The notes under the pieces are model-generated. The model saw only the letters and a list, made by a program, of their open reading frames with translations, was not told where the DNA came from and did no database searches. Source: Alphaproteobacteria bacterium (GTDB lineage Bacteria; Pseudomonadota; Alphaproteobacteria; Micropepsales; Micropepsaceae). From it: DNA of 64,000 nt. The stretch lies in NCBI GenBank assembly GCA_028871795.1, contig JAGWMG010000013.1, forward strand, positions 31,787-95,786. The letters are read 5' to 3'. Shown in pieces: positions 53,899-63,157 of this stretch. How positions within the stretch are numbered: the stretch's first letter is position 1; each line of letters opens with the position of its first letter. The position numbers were made by a program, and so were the translations under genes.

Positions 53899-55344
53899 TT
53901 ATTCCGCCGCCTGGGGCATGGCCGTCTTGGCTTTGGTCTGGATATAGGTGTGGATGGCCGCCGCCGCGTCGCGCCCGTCACGGATCGCCCACACCACCAG
54001 CGAGGCGCCACGCGTGACATCCCCGCCGGCGAAGACGCCGTCGATGCTCGTCATCAGGGTGGAGGACTTCACCCGCAGCGTGCCCCACTTGGACACCGCA
54101 AGATCGGGCGCGGAGAACTTCGCCGGCAAGTCTTCGGGATCGAACCCCAGCGCCTTGATGACCAGATCCGCCTTCAGCACGACGTCGGTGCCCTTGATCT
54201 CTTCCGGCGTTTTGCGGCCGGTGGCGTCGGGCAGGCCCAACCGCATCCGCGAGATGAGTACGCCTTCGACATTGTCCATGCCCAGGAAGCCTTTGGGCAG
54301 CGTCAGCCATTTGAATTCGACGCCTTCTTCTTCGGCGTTCGCCACTTCGCGCATGCTGCCGGGCATATTCTCGCGGTCGCGGCGATAGATGCAGGCGACG
54401 CTCTTCGCGCCCTGGCGGACGGCGGTGCGCACGCAGTCCATCGCGGTGTCGCCGCCGCCGATCACGGCGACGTCTTTGGTTCTGGCGTCGAGCCTGCCGG
54501 ATGCGAAATCGGCCACCTTGTCGCCCAGGCCGGTGCGGTTCGAGGCGATCAGATAGTCTAGCGCCGGCACGATGCGGTTCAGCCCGACGCCTGGTGCCTC
54601 GATCTCGCGCGGCTTGTAGACTCCGGCAGCGATGAACACGGCGTCGTGCCGGCCGCGCAACTCGTTCAAAGCGGCGTCACGGCCGACTTCGAAGTTGAGC
54701 TTGAAGACGATACCGCCCGCAGCCAGCCGCTGGACGCGCCGCGCCACGACGTCTTTTTCCAGCTTGAAGTTCGGGATGCCGTAGACCAGCAGGCCGCCGG
54801 CACGGTCGTGACGGTCGTACACCGTGACCTTGTATCCCTTGCGGCGCAGTTCCTCGGCGGCAGCCAAGCCCGCTGGACCGGCGCCGACGATGCCGACGGA
54901 TTCGCGGCGTTCCCGGCGCGCGACCAGAGGCTTGACCCAGCCTTTCTCCCACGCCGTGTCGTTGATGTATTTCTCGACGGCACCGATGGTCACCGTGCCG
55001 TGGCCGGCATTTTCGATGACGCAATTGCCCTCGCACAACCGGTCCTGCGGACAGATGCGGCCGCAGATTTCCGGCAGGTTGTTGGTGGCCTGCGACAGCT
55101 CGTGGGCTTCTTCAAGCCGGCCCTCGGCCGTCAGCTTCAGCCAGTCGGGAATGTTGTTGTGGAGCGGACAGTGCACCTGGCAGAACGGCACGCCGCACTG
55201 CGAGCAGCGTGAGGCCTGCTCTGCTGCCTTTTCCGCAATGAACTCCGCGTAGATCTCGTGGAAATCGTGCACGCGCGCGGCCGCCACCCGCTTCTCGGGC
55301 ATGCGCCGACCAAGATTGACGAATTTGAGCATTTTTTCCGCCAT
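53899..55344 (-). CDS. gltD: Glutamate synthase small subunit
   Basis: 481 residues from the ATG at 55344; upstream in-frame codons lie in AT-rich intergenic DNA. It has the N-terminal [4Fe-4S] cysteine region (CSQCGVPFCQVHCP, then CGRICPQDRLCEGNC), a FAD motif IVGAGPAGLAAAEEL and an NADPH motif VIGGGDTAMDC. It oxidises NADPH and passes electrons to GltB. The order gltD-gltB is typical. The same domain type forms the centre of the fused protein at 21552-23828, which makes the two easy to compare. Confidence 0.97.
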   Translation of the reverse strand: MAEKMLKFVNLGRRMPEKRVAAARVHDFHEIYAEFIAEKAAEQASRCSQCGVPFCQVHCPLHNNIPDWLKLTAEGRLEEAHELSQATNNLPEICGRICPQDRLCEGNCVIENAGHGTVTIGAVEKYINDTAWEKGWVKPLVARRERRESVGIVGAGPAGLAAAEELRRKGYKVTVYDRHDRAGGLLVYGIPNFKLEKDVVARRVQRLAAGGIVFKLNFEVGRDAALNELRGRHDAVFIAAGVYKPREIEAPGVGLNRIVPALDYLIASNRTGLGDKVADFASGRLDARTKDVAVIGGGDTAMDCVRTAVRQGAKSVACIYRRDRENMPGSMREVANAEEEGVEFKWLTLPKGFLGMDNVEGVLISRMRLGLPDATGRKTPEEIKGTDVVLKADLVIKALGFDPEDLPAKFSAPDLAVSKWGTLRVKSSTLMTSIDGVFAGGDVTRGASLVVWAIRDGRDAAAAIHTYIQTKAKTAMPQAAE

Positions 55345-55561
55345 GACGGGTTCAATATTCCACAACGACCAGCGAATCCAACAATAATCGGAACATACGA
55401 CAATAATACTGCCATTTGATTCGCCGGCATCGTGGAAATGTATGGTCCAAGAATGTGCATACATCAAAATAAGTCAATAAAGCAGTCATACATAATTTTC
55501 TGAAGCAATTGCGGCATATTATGCTAGGAATGTGCTCCGTTGCGCGGGCTCAGGGATTTCC

Positions 55562-56371
55562 ATGCACGATATAATCAATGCGGTGCTGCTTGGCATCGTC
55601 GAGGGCTTGACCGAATTCCTGCCCGTTTCCTCCACCGGCCATCTTCTGGTCAGCGAGCGGCTGCTTGGCTTGCCCGATAATCAATGGGAAGCCTTCACCA
55701 TCGTCATCCAGCTCGGCGCGATCCTTTCGGTAGTGGCCGTCTATTGGCGCAAGTTCTGGGACGTGCTGATCGGCCTGCCGACGTCGCCCGAGGCCCGCCA
55801 GTTCGCGATCAACGTCATTGCGGCGTTCATACCGGCGGCCGTCTTCGGCGCGGCGCTGATCAAATACATCAACGGTTATCTGCTGCAGCCGACTTTCGCG
55901 CTGCCGGTGATCGCGACCACTTGGATCGCGGGCGGCATCCTGATCCTCGTCCTGGAACACATCGCGCCCAAGCCGCGCCATCTCGACGGCGACCGGCTGC
56001 CGTTTGCCAAGGCGCTGCAGATCGGTTTTTGCCAGTGTCTTGCGATTCTCCCGGGCGTGTCGCGCTCGGGCGCCACGATCCTCGGCGCCGAACTGCTCGG
56101 CGTGGAGCGCAAGGCCGCCGCCGCTTTCACCTTCTATCTCGCCGTGCCCACGATGTTCGGTGCCACGGTGTTCGAGATGTACAAGAAATGGGATTTGATG
56201 TCGGCGGCCGCAGACATCGACATCGCCGTCGGTTTCGTGGTGTCGTTCGTGGTGGCCTATTTCGTGGTCAAGACGTTCATCGCTTTCGTCGGCCGCTTCG
56301 GGCTCAAGCCGTTCGGCTGGTACCGTCTGGCGTCGGGGCTGGCACTTATCGCGTATCTGGCGACACGCTGA
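55562..56371 (+). CDS. uppP: Undecaprenyl-diphosphatase
   Basis: 269 residues with about eight membrane spans. The two UppP signatures are EFLPVSSTGHL near residue 17 and PGVSRSGATI near residue 165. It converts undecaprenyl diphosphate to the monophosphate carrier needed for cell-wall synthesis and confers bacitracin resistance when abundant. It is divergent from gltD across a 217-bp AT-rich gap, and its stop lies 2 bp from the stop of the GH3 gene. Confidence 0.96.
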   Translation: MHDIINAVLLGIVEGLTEFLPVSSTGHLLVSERLLGLPDNQWEAFTIVIQLGAILSVVAVYWRKFWDVLIGLPTSPEARQFAINVIAAFIPAAVFGAALIKYINGYLLQPTFALPVIATTWIAGGILILVLEHIAPKPRHLDGDRLPFAKALQIGFCQCLAILPGVSRSGATILGAELLGVERKAAAAFTFYLAVPTMFGATVFEMYKKWDLMSAAADIDIAVGFVVSFVVAYFVVKTFIAFVGRFGLKPFGWYRLASGLALIAYLATR

Positions 56372-56373
56372 GC

Positions 56374-59025
56374 TTACTCCAGCAGCTTCCGTTCTCCGTC
56401 GATGTTGAAGCCCGCTGCGACGATGGCTTTGGTTGATCCGCGCTGGCCGCCGCCGACGCTGAGCGCATACGCGCCCGCCTGCACGACGACGTCGCCCGTT
56501 TCCGTCACCGAGCTGAGGTCGCGCGGCGACAGGTCGAAGTGCAGATGCTGCGTTTCACCGGCCTTCAGATGCACGCGCTCGACGCCCCGCAAAGCGCGGA
56601 TCGGCGTGCCCGGCAGTTTCGGGAAGGCGAGATACAACTCGGCCACTTCGTCGCCGGCGCGCCTGGAGACATTCTTCACGTCCACATCCACGCCTAGCGT
56701 GTCGCCCGCTTTCACGGCCGGCGAGGACAGCTTCAATCCGCCATACGCGAACTTCGCGTAGCTCAGGCCATAGCCGAATGCGTAGAGCGGCTTGCCGGCG
56801 AAGTAGCGATAGGTGCGCCCCTTCATCGCGTAGTCCTCGAACGGCGGTAATTGATCGACGCCGGTGTAGAAGGTCACCGGCAACCGCCCGGCGGGATTGT
56901 TGGCGCCCGACAGGGTTTCGGCGATCGCCGTGCCGCCTTCCTCGCCCGCGTACCACGTATCGACGATCGCGGAGGCATTCCTGGCAGCCCAGTTCACCGA
57001 CAGCGCGCTGCCGTTCATCAAGACGACGACCAGCGGCTTGCCGGTTTTCTTCACGGCGTTCAGCAGATCCTCTTCGTCCTTCGGCATATCCAGGCTGGTG
57101 CGGTCGCCGCCCGCGAAGCCGGGCACCTCGACGTTCATTTCTTCGCCCTCGAGCTGCGAAGTGATGCCGACGACGGCGATCACGACGTCCGCATGCTTCG
57201 CGGCATCGACGGCGCGCCCCAGCGGTTTGGATTCCAGCCGCCCCCAATCGAACTTGAGCGCCAGACCCCGGCCCAGGTCGCGTTCGATTTTGAGCGCGTA
57301 TTTGCGGCCTTTTTCGAATTGAACGACGGCCGTCTTCGGCGCGCGCTGACGCGGCACGCTGATGTCCACCACCAGTTTGCCGTCGATCCACAAGCGTCCG
57401 GCGGCAGCGTCCAGGCCGACCTTGTAGGCGCCCGCCGCGTCCGGCGTGAGAAACCCCGTCCATCGCACGGCGAATTTGGAGACGGGCGGCAACGACGCGC
57501 GCCTGTCCTGGTCGTAATCTACGGTGGAGTCGGTGCGGGTCAGAATCGGTGGACCCGAGAAATCCGCGTTGTCGAAGAACTCCGCCTTCAGCCCCTGCCG
57601 GCCGTCTTCGGTCGAAAGGGCAGAGCCCGGGATCGGATCGACGGGGCGCAGGAAATTAGTGCCCGGCGCGAAGGTTATTTTCGCATGGGGAAACTGCTTC
57701 CTGATTCCGTCCAGGGCCGTCGTCGCGCGCGATGGCGTTCCAAAATAATTACCTTGTAGCACGCCGACCTGATCGGCCAGCGGACCGACCACGGCGATTT
57801 TTTTCACGCGCGGTTTGAGCGGCAGCACCCCGTTGTTCTTCAGTAACACCATCGACTCGCGCGCCGCCTGCAGCGCCAGCTGCCGGTGCGCTTCCGAATC
57901 CAGTTCGGAATCCGGCGTTTGCGCGTAGGCCACCATCTCCGGCGGATCGAACATCCCCAGTTTCATGCGCGCGGTGAAGAGCCGCCGGAGCGCGGCATCC
58001 ACGTCCTTCTCGCTCGCCAGGCCCTGCTTCACGGCATCGATGTAGCGTTGGTAATCGGAGCTGTCCTCTGTCGGCTGGGAGAAATCGGCGCAGTCGTTGT
58101 CCGTGCCGGCCTTGAGCGATGCGGCGGCGGCCTCGGCATAATCCTTGGCGAAATGGTGGCCGCGCGCAATGTCGGCCACGGCGTCGCAGTCAGACACGAC
58201 ATAGCCCTGGAACTCCCAGACGCCGCGCAGCGTATTCTTCAGCAGGAAGTCGTTGGCGCAGGCCGGCTGGCCGTTGATGCTGTTGTAGGCGCACATGGCC
58301 GACTGCGCCTTGCCGTCCACGATGGCGGCGCGGAAGGCGGGAAGGTAGGTGTCTTCCTCGTCGTGCTTGCTGACCGCGACGTCCACGGAGTGCCGCGTCG
58401 GTTCGGGTCCGCTGTGCACCGCGAAATGCTTTGGCGTCGCCACGGTGCGCAGATATTTCGGATCGTCGCCTTGCATGCCGGTGACGAAAGCTTTTCCCAT
58501 CCACCCCGTCAGGTACGGATCTTCGCCATAGGTTTCCTGCCCGCGGCCCCAGCGCGGATCGCGGAAGATGTTGATGTTGGGAGACCAGAAGGTCAGGCCT
58601 TGATAGATTTCATGGTCGGCGCTGCGACGGCCGGCGATGTTGTACTTGGCGCGCGCTTCGGTCGAGATGACCACTGCCATGTCGTGGATCAGTTCGGGAT
58701 GGAAGGTGGCGGCCAGTCCGATCGGCTCGGGAAACACGGTTGCGATGCCGGCGCGGGCGACGCCGTGCAGCGCTTCGTTCCACCAGTTGTAGGCGGGGAT
58801 GCCCAGACGCGGAATGGCGCGCGCCTGATTGACCAGCTGCGAGGCTTTCTCTTCGAGCGTCATGCGCGAAATAAGATCGTCCACGCGGGCGTCGATGGGC
58901 GCCTGCGGATTGGAATAGATGGGAGCGCTTCCATTTTCGACGGAATCGGTGGATAGGGCGCTGCTTGACGTCACCCCCAGCGCCAGAGCGGCGACTGTCA
59001 GGAATAATTTGCCGAACGACTTCAT
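56374..59025 (-). CDS. GH3 beta-xylosidase/beta-glucosidase with PA14 domain
   Basis: 883 residues from the ATG at 59025, with a Sec signal peptide. The GH3 N-domain starts near residue 45. YNWWNEALHGVARAG (79-93) and KHFAVHSGPE (199-208) are substrate-site motifs typical of the xylosidase branch, and Asp279 (VSDCD) is the likely nucleophile. A PA14 carbohydrate-binding domain is inserted at about 477-610 in the GH3 C-domain. A fibronectin III-like domain ends the protein. It should hydrolyse xylo- or gluco-oligosaccharides outside the cytoplasm. It could act with the GH79 enzyme on glucuronoxylan, but the two genes are 53 kb apart. Confidence 0.92.
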   Translation of the reverse strand: MKSFGKLFLTVAALALGVTSSSALSTDSVENGSAPIYSNPQAPIDARVDDLISRMTLEEKASQLVNQARAIPRLGIPAYNWWNEALHGVARAGIATVFPEPIGLAATFHPELIHDMAVVISTEARAKYNIAGRRSADHEIYQGLTFWSPNINIFRDPRWGRGQETYGEDPYLTGWMGKAFVTGMQGDDPKYLRTVATPKHFAVHSGPEPTRHSVDVAVSKHDEEDTYLPAFRAAIVDGKAQSAMCAYNSINGQPACANDFLLKNTLRGVWEFQGYVVSDCDAVADIARGHHFAKDYAEAAAASLKAGTDNDCADFSQPTEDSSDYQRYIDAVKQGLASEKDVDAALRRLFTARMKLGMFDPPEMVAYAQTPDSELDSEAHRQLALQAARESMVLLKNNGVLPLKPRVKKIAVVGPLADQVGVLQGNYFGTPSRATTALDGIRKQFPHAKITFAPGTNFLRPVDPIPGSALSTEDGRQGLKAEFFDNADFSGPPILTRTDSTVDYDQDRRASLPPVSKFAVRWTGFLTPDAAGAYKVGLDAAAGRLWIDGKLVVDISVPRQRAPKTAVVQFEKGRKYALKIERDLGRGLALKFDWGRLESKPLGRAVDAAKHADVVIAVVGITSQLEGEEMNVEVPGFAGGDRTSLDMPKDEEDLLNAVKKTGKPLVVVLMNGSALSVNWAARNASAIVDTWYAGEEGGTAIAETLSGANNPAGRLPVTFYTGVDQLPPFEDYAMKGRTYRYFAGKPLYAFGYGLSYAKFAYGGLKLSSPAVKAGDTLGVDVDVKNVSRRAGDEVAELYLAFPKLPGTPIRALRGVERVHLKAGETQHLHFDLSPRDLSSVTETGDVVVQAGAYALSVGGGQRGSTKAIVAAGFNIDGERKLLE

Positions 59026-59129
59026 GGGGGCCTTCCTCCCAGGTACTGTATCGCAAGCCCTATCCCGGCTGGCGACGGCCCGCAGTCGGCGCGGCCGCCT
59101 GCTCGCCAATATCCTGCCGGACCGGCGGC

Positions 59130-60101
59130 TCAATCCGAGACCGCCCCCGCGATTTCGTGGAACTGCCCCTTGGCCCGGAAGCGCCAGAGATAGCCTGGCA
59201 CCACCGCCTCCATCGCGTCCGGCGCGATGCCCAGATCGGCGAACGTCAGCGCGCCGTCGCGCACCACGTTGTCGCTCTTCAACAGGCGCACCTGATCGAC
59301 GGTCAACAATGGCGCGATGGGCAGCAGCAGGCTCGGCATCTGAAGGAAAAACGCGTTGATCGAGGCCAGGAAGAACGGCCACGGCACCAGCAGGCGCTTG
59401 CGGCCGGTCTCGCGCAGGATGAACTGCAGCATTTCCTTGAAGCTATAGACCGTCGGCCCGCCCAATTCGTAGGTCTTGCCGACGGCGGCCTTGTCGTCGA
59501 TGCAGCGCAGGATCGCCGCCGCCACGTCGCCCACAAACACCGGCTGGAATTTCGTGTGCCCGCCGCCGATCAGGGGCAGCACCGGTGAAATCCGCGCCAG
59601 CCAGGCGAACTTGTTGAAGAATGCGTCTTCCGGCCCGAACACAAGCGACGGCCGCAAAATCGTCGCGTCGGGAAATTCCTCGCGCAGAACCTTTTCGCCG
59701 CGGCCCTTCGACTGCGCGTAGGACGATCCCGCCTCGATGTCAGCGCCGATCGCCGAGATGTGGACGAGTGCCTCCACGCCCGCCTCGCGGGCGCAGCGGC
59801 CGATGCGGCGGGCGGCGTCCGCGTGGATCGCCTCGAAGTTCTGCCCGCCGCGGCTGAAGAGAATGCCCGTCTGGTTGACCGCAACGTCGGCGCCGGCCAA
59901 AGCGGCGGCGACGGAAGCGTCGTCGGTGACGTTGCCCTTGAAAAGCTGGATCTGACCGACATGTCCCGCCGGCAGCAGATAATTCGCCAGATTGGGATGG
60001 CGGCAGACCGCGCGGATGCGCCAGTCCGCTTTCGCCAACGCGCGCACTGTATGGCGCCCGACCAGTCCCGAGGCCCCGAAGACGGTGACAAGTTTGCTCA
60101 T
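59130..60101 (-). CDS. NDUFA9-like NAD(P)-binding protein (atypical SDR)
   Basis: 323 residues of the complex I NDUFA9 subunit family. The nucleotide-binding motif is GASGLVGRH at residues 9-17, followed by the atypical-SDR signature around QTGILFSRGGQNFEAIH and a PSLVFGPEDAFFNKFAWLA segment near residue 160. It lacks the classical YxxxK pair in the usual form (SYAQSKGRGE is the nearest). In alphaproteobacteria this gene is commonly found near uppP and gltBD, as here. It may help assemble or stabilise complex I, but bacterial roles are unproven. Confidence 0.9.
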   Translation of the reverse strand: MSKLVTVFGASGLVGRHTVRALAKADWRIRAVCRHPNLANYLLPAGHVGQIQLFKGNVTDDASVAAALAGADVAVNQTGILFSRGGQNFEAIHADAARRIGRCAREAGVEALVHISAIGADIEAGSSYAQSKGRGEKVLREEFPDATILRPSLVFGPEDAFFNKFAWLARISPVLPLIGGGHTKFQPVFVGDVAAAILRCIDDKAAVGKTYELGGPTVYSFKEMLQFILRETGRKRLLVPWPFFLASINAFFLQMPSLLLPIAPLLTVDQVRLLKSDNVVRDGALTFADLGIAPDAMEAVVPGYLWRFRAKGQFHEIAGAVSD

Positions 60102-60176
60102 GTTGCAGTCCCAAGGTAAGGTTTCCCCCAGGCTTCATACCGCAAGCGGTGCGGGGCGCAAGTGCACAAAGCGTCT

Positions 60177-60464
60177 CTATTCGGAGACATAGGCGCGCTC
60201 GCCCGTCATGGTGTTGTAATGGACGGTCACCGGCTTGCCGGTCTTGTCGTCGATGAAGCGTTCAGTGGTTTTCACCCAGTTCTTGCCGGCCGGCGGCTTG
60301 GCGACGACGGCCTTGTAGATGTAGCGCTCGTACAAGATGCCGAAGACGAGGACTGCGCCCCACACCATGGCGACCAGAGACGGCCCGAAGGCGCCGCCCA
60401 GCAGGGCGACCAATCCGACGGCGAACAGCGTCGCGCCCAGGGCGAGCAGGATATTGCGCAGCAT
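60177..60464 (-). CDS. Small membrane protein
   Basis: 95 residues with two membrane spans (about 4-24 and 28-48) and a soluble tail that ends in a short beta-like segment (KWVKTTERFIDDKTGKPV region). It resembles no named family that I recognise. The start is adjacent to the YbjQ stop (no gap), in the same direction, so they are co-transcribed. Function unknown. Confidence 0.75.
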   Translation of the reverse strand: MLRNILLALGATLFAVGLVALLGGAFGPSLVAMVWGAVLVFGILYERYIYKAVVAKPPAGKNWVKTTERFIDDKTGKPVTVHYNTMTGERAYVSE

Positions 60465-60788
60465 CTATTTTTCTTCTTCGAGGAACACGGCCGTGCCGTA
60501 AGCGACGATCTCGCTCATGTATTGGCCGATTTCCGAGGAATCGAAGCGCATCATCGCCACGGCGTTGGCGCCCATCGCGGTGGCGTTGCTCACCATCCTG
60601 TCTATGGCCTGGCGCCGCGCCTCCTCCAGCAGCTGGGTGTATTCGTGGATTTCTCCCCCGACGATGGAACGCAGCCCCGCGATGATGTTGCCGCCGACCC
60701 CGCGCGAGCGCACCACGACGCCGAAACATTGTCCGAGCGTCTTGGTGCGGCGGTATCCAGGTACGTTTTCCGTCGTGGTGACGAGCAT
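60465..60788 (-). CDS. YbjQ family protein (DUF74, putative metal-binding)
   Basis: 107 residues, the normal length of YbjQ/UPF0145. Recognisable marks are the start LVTTTENVPGY, SRGVGGNIIAGLRSIVGGEI in the middle and GANAVAMMRFD near the end. Members form pentameric rings and some are annotated as heavy-metal-binding, but no role is proven. It is the first gene of a two-gene unit with the small membrane protein. Confidence 0.92.
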   Translation of the reverse strand: MLVTTTENVPGYRRTKTLGQCFGVVVRSRGVGGNIIAGLRSIVGGEIHEYTQLLEEARRQAIDRMVSNATAMGANAVAMMRFDSSEIGQYMSEIVAYGTAVFLEEEK

Positions 60789-60865
60789 GGCAGGGCCTCC
60801 TGGCGAATCTTGGCCATTCTAGCGCCGGGCGAGGAGGTTTGTCCGGCGGCGTCTCTATTCCCGCG

Positions 60866-60894
60866 TTGACTTGGGCCCGCACCCTCCCTAAACA
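60866..60894 (+). promoter_or_regulatory. Likely promoter of tRNA-Leu
   Basis: TTGACT at 60866-60871 and TAAACA at 60889-60894 are separated by 17 nt and lie 29 nt before the tRNA. This is a good match to a housekeeping promoter. Confidence 0.6.
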
Positions 60895-60923
60895 TCCCGC
60901 CCCCACGGGGCGCCTGCCCCCGG

Positions 60924-61008
<85 letters not shown>

Positions 61009-61120
61009 TTTGACTGATCGCGGTGGTTCGCATCGGTTCGTAGTAGACCAAAAATCAAGGAAAACAGCGGCTTTGTTGGGCCGCTACGGTTCGGGCTGGC
61101 CCCTTGGCATCCGGTCGGCT

Positions 61121-61175
61121 TGTTGGTATCGGTGTTGGTATCGGCGCTCCCGAGCCTCCGCCCTGTTGGTATCGG
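61121..61175 (+). repeat. Three 12-bp direct repeats before the integrase gene
   Basis: TGTTGGTATCGG occurs exactly at 61121-61132, 61133-61144 and 61164-61175, the first two in perfect tandem. They sit between the attachment core and the integrase start, where P4/lambda-type integrases usually have arm-type binding sites. Copies of the core GATACC (reverse complement of GGTATC) recur after the integrase gene. Confidence 0.75.
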
Positions 61176-61213
61176 CCCGAAGCGCCTGCCATAGCAAGTC
61201 GGGAGCACCCAAA

Positions 61214-62362
61214 ATGGCCCTCAGCGACGCGGCCTGCCGGGCAGCAAAACCGGGCACAAAACTGAAGAAGCTATCCGACGCCGGAGGTCTCCAGCTTTGG
61301 GTTCAGCCTAGCGGGACGCGGCTATGGCGCGTCGCATATCGGTATATGGGAAAGCAAAAGCTACTCTCGATCGGCGTATATCCGCTCTTCTCCCTGGCCC
61401 AAGCTAGAAACGTCCGGGACGAAGCCCACCGTCAATTAGCCGCGGGCATTGATCCATCCCAAGCGAAAAAGGATGAGCGCGCTCGACGTGAAAATCCCGA
61501 CGACACCTTCAAGTCAGTCGCGCTGGAATTTGTCGCCAAGATCAAGCGCGAGGGAAGAGCGGCTGCGACCATCGTAAAGAAAGAATGGTTGTTGGATTTT
61601 GCCTATCCCACCCTGGGTCAAAAGAAGTGCTCTGAGATCAAACCCATCGATGTCCTAAGAGTCTTGCAGGATTTGGAAACCCGAGGTTGTCACGAGTCAG
61701 CAAGACGGCTCAGGTCAACTGTTGGTGCAGTCATTCGCTACGCGATTGCAACCGCAAGAGCAGAGTTCGACCCAACCGCAAGTTTACGGGGCGCCCTGAC
61801 AGCACCGACCGTTACGCCAAGGTCGGCAATCACGGATGCTAAGAAATTTGGCGGTCTGCTACGCGCCATCCATGGCTTTGATGGTCACGAAAGCACAAAG
61901 GCTTGCCTCAAGCTTATAGCAATCCTGTTCCCCCGGCCGGGCGAACTTCGCACAGCTGAGTGGTCGGAATTTGACTTTGAAGCGGATATTTGGACGATCC
62001 CGGCATCCAAGACAAAAATGCGCCGCGAACACCGCATCTACTTGCCCATCCAGGCAACAGCTATCCTTCAAGAGCTACGCAAAACTTCGGGAGGTGGGCG
62101 ATTGGTGTTTCCCGGACTCAAATCAGTTGAAACGCCAATTTCCGAAAATACCCTCAATGGCGCATTACGCAGGCTCGGCTTTGCTCAGGAGGAAATGACC
62201 TCTCACGGATTCCGGGCGTCAGCCTCGACCCTGCTTAACATGAGCGGGAAATGGAATCCGGATGCTATTGAGCGGCAACTCGCGCACGTTGAGGCCAACC
62301 AAACTCGCGGTGCCTACGCTCGCGGGGACTTCTGGGATGAGCGCGTAAGTATGATGCGTTGA
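61214..62362 (+). CDS. P4-type tyrosine integrase
   Basis: 382 residues from the ATG at 61214. It has a DUF4102-type N-terminal arm-binding domain (about 1-85, beginning MALSDAACRAAKPG), a core-binding domain (about 95-185) and a tyrosine-recombinase catalytic domain. Catalytic residues are visible: Arg241 (RPGELR), His331 and Arg334 (SHGFRAS), His358 (QLAHVE) and Tyr368. All are intact, so the enzyme is likely active. It catalyses site-specific integration into the tRNA-Leu gene. Codon use is less GC-biased than in the genes to the left. Confidence 0.95.
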   Translation: MALSDAACRAAKPGTKLKKLSDAGGLQLWVQPSGTRLWRVAYRYMGKQKLLSIGVYPLFSLAQARNVRDEAHRQLAAGIDPSQAKKDERARRENPDDTFKSVALEFVAKIKREGRAAATIVKKEWLLDFAYPTLGQKKCSEIKPIDVLRVLQDLETRGCHESARRLRSTVGAVIRYAIATARAEFDPTASLRGALTAPTVTPRSAITDAKKFGGLLRAIHGFDGHESTKACLKLIAILFPRPGELRTAEWSEFDFEADIWTIPASKTKMRREHRIYLPIQATAILQELRKTSGGGRLVFPGLKSVETPISENTLNGALRRLGFAQEEMTSHGFRASASTLLNMSGKWNPDAIERQLAHVEANQTRGAYARGDFWDERVSMMR

Positions 62363-62510
62363 TGGGCCGATTACCTCGACCAGCTGCGAGCCGGAGCTAG
62401 CATTTCTAGGATTCGCTCTTTGGGGTGAAGCTGCCGTAATTGTCGATCAGGAGGAGCATTGTATGGTTAACTCATTGAATCTGTTTACTCTGTATCGTCG
62501 TCAACGTGTC

Positions 62511-62550
62511 TGATACCCGCTTTGATACCCGCTTTTTTGCCGGATACCCC
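62511..62550 (+). repeat. GATACC repeat cluster after the integrase gene
   Basis: TGATACCCGCTTT occurs at 62511-62523 and again at 62523-62535, overlapping by one base, followed by the related GGATACCCC at 62542-62550. The GATACC core is the reverse complement of the GGTATC core of the repeats at 61121-61175, so the integrase gene is flanked by inversely oriented families of the same short motif. Confidence 0.65.
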
Positions 62551-62704
62551 TGCACAACGCCAGACGCCGATGGACTTTTGGGGTCTTGTTCGATGCTTTG
62601 CATGGGCGTGGTCGATCATAGAGGTCTCTCGCAGGGGGCAAAGGCGATATCGCGCATAGGTTCGGGCATGCAGTTGGAGGTGGCTTGCAATCAGATCCCT
62701 TTTA

Positions 62705-62741
62705 ATATGATCTTGACATCATATGGCTTAAAGAGCATATT
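62705..62741 (+). promoter_or_regulatory. Promoter and palindromic operator of the toxin-antitoxin pair
   Basis: TTGACA (62713-62718) and CATATT (62736-62741) are 17 nt apart. A perfect inverted repeat, ATATGAT (62705-62711) and ATCATAT (62718-62724) with a 6-nt spacer, covers the -35 box. This is the expected binding site of the HTH antitoxin encoded second in the operon, giving autorepression. GGAGGT follows at 62744-62749 but is about 40 nt before the toxin start. Confidence 0.7.
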
Positions 62742-62788
62742 TCGGAGGTAATACTCTCAAAGGTCTGCCGTGAGCCATAGGATCGGAA

Positions 62789-63142
62789 ATGGCGAAGCCA
62801 GAAAAAGAATGGGACGTTGTCTTCGATAAGGCGTTTCAATCGGAGTTTGATGAATACGACGAGACCGTTCAGGACAAGATTCTCGCCCGCGCCGGATTGT
62901 TGCAGCAGTTCGGGCCCAACCTGCCCAGGCCCTACGCCGATACTTTAGTGGGTTCGAAGTTCACGAATATGAAGGAGCTGAGAGCGCCCGTCGGCAAGCA
63001 AGTCTGGCGCGTTGCTTATGCCTTCGACCCTGTGCGCCGTGCCATTCTCCTGTGCGCCGGCAACAAGGAGGGCGGCAATAGCAAGAAGTTCTATGCGGAG
63101 CTGATCGCAACGGCTGATGAGAGGTTTGGCAAGTACAAGTAG
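62789..63142 (+). CDS. higB: HigB-like (Gp49/RelE superfamily) toxin
   Basis: 117 residues of the phage-derived Gp49-like / HigB family. Recognisable are the N-terminal DKAFQSEFDEYDETVQDKI helices, LVGSKFTNMKELRAPVGKQV with the key Arg, and WRVAYAFDPVRRAILLCAGNK, then the short C-terminal helix. Members are ribosome-dependent mRNA interferases neutralised by an XRE antitoxin. The toxin gene comes first, as in HigBA systems. It sits in the integrated element and likely stabilises it. Confidence 0.92.
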   Translation: MAKPEKEWDVVFDKAFQSEFDEYDETVQDKILARAGLLQQFGPNLPRPYADTLVGSKFTNMKELRAPVGKQVWRVAYAFDPVRRAILLCAGNKEGGNSKKFYAELIATADERFGKYK

Positions 63143-63157
63143 CGAATGGAGTGTGTG

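Larger units (their letters stand above)
62363..62788. other. Gap between integrase and toxin gene
   Basis: 426 bp without a convincing gene. A short open frame at 62506-62751 starts at a GTG, has no recognisable similarity and overlaps a repeat cluster, so I do not call it. The stretch holds the GATACC repeat cluster (62511-62550) and the toxin-antitoxin promoter with its operator (62705-62741), both listed separately. The remainder shows nothing I can identify. Confidence 0.5.

Noticed and set aside
55345..55561. Promoter calls between gltD and uppP, including a weak sigma-54-like TGGCAG...TTGT on the minus strand
   Set aside because: The -12 GC element is missing and several AT-rich alternatives exist; no call can be defended without start-site data.
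61121..61175. Short repeats considered as a CRISPR array
   Set aside because: Only three 12-bp copies, two without a spacer; no cas genes. They fit integrase arm sites.
62506..62751. 81-codon plus-strand frame after the integrase
   Set aside because: GTG start without ribosome-binding site, overlap with the repeat cluster and the toxin promoter, no family resemblance.
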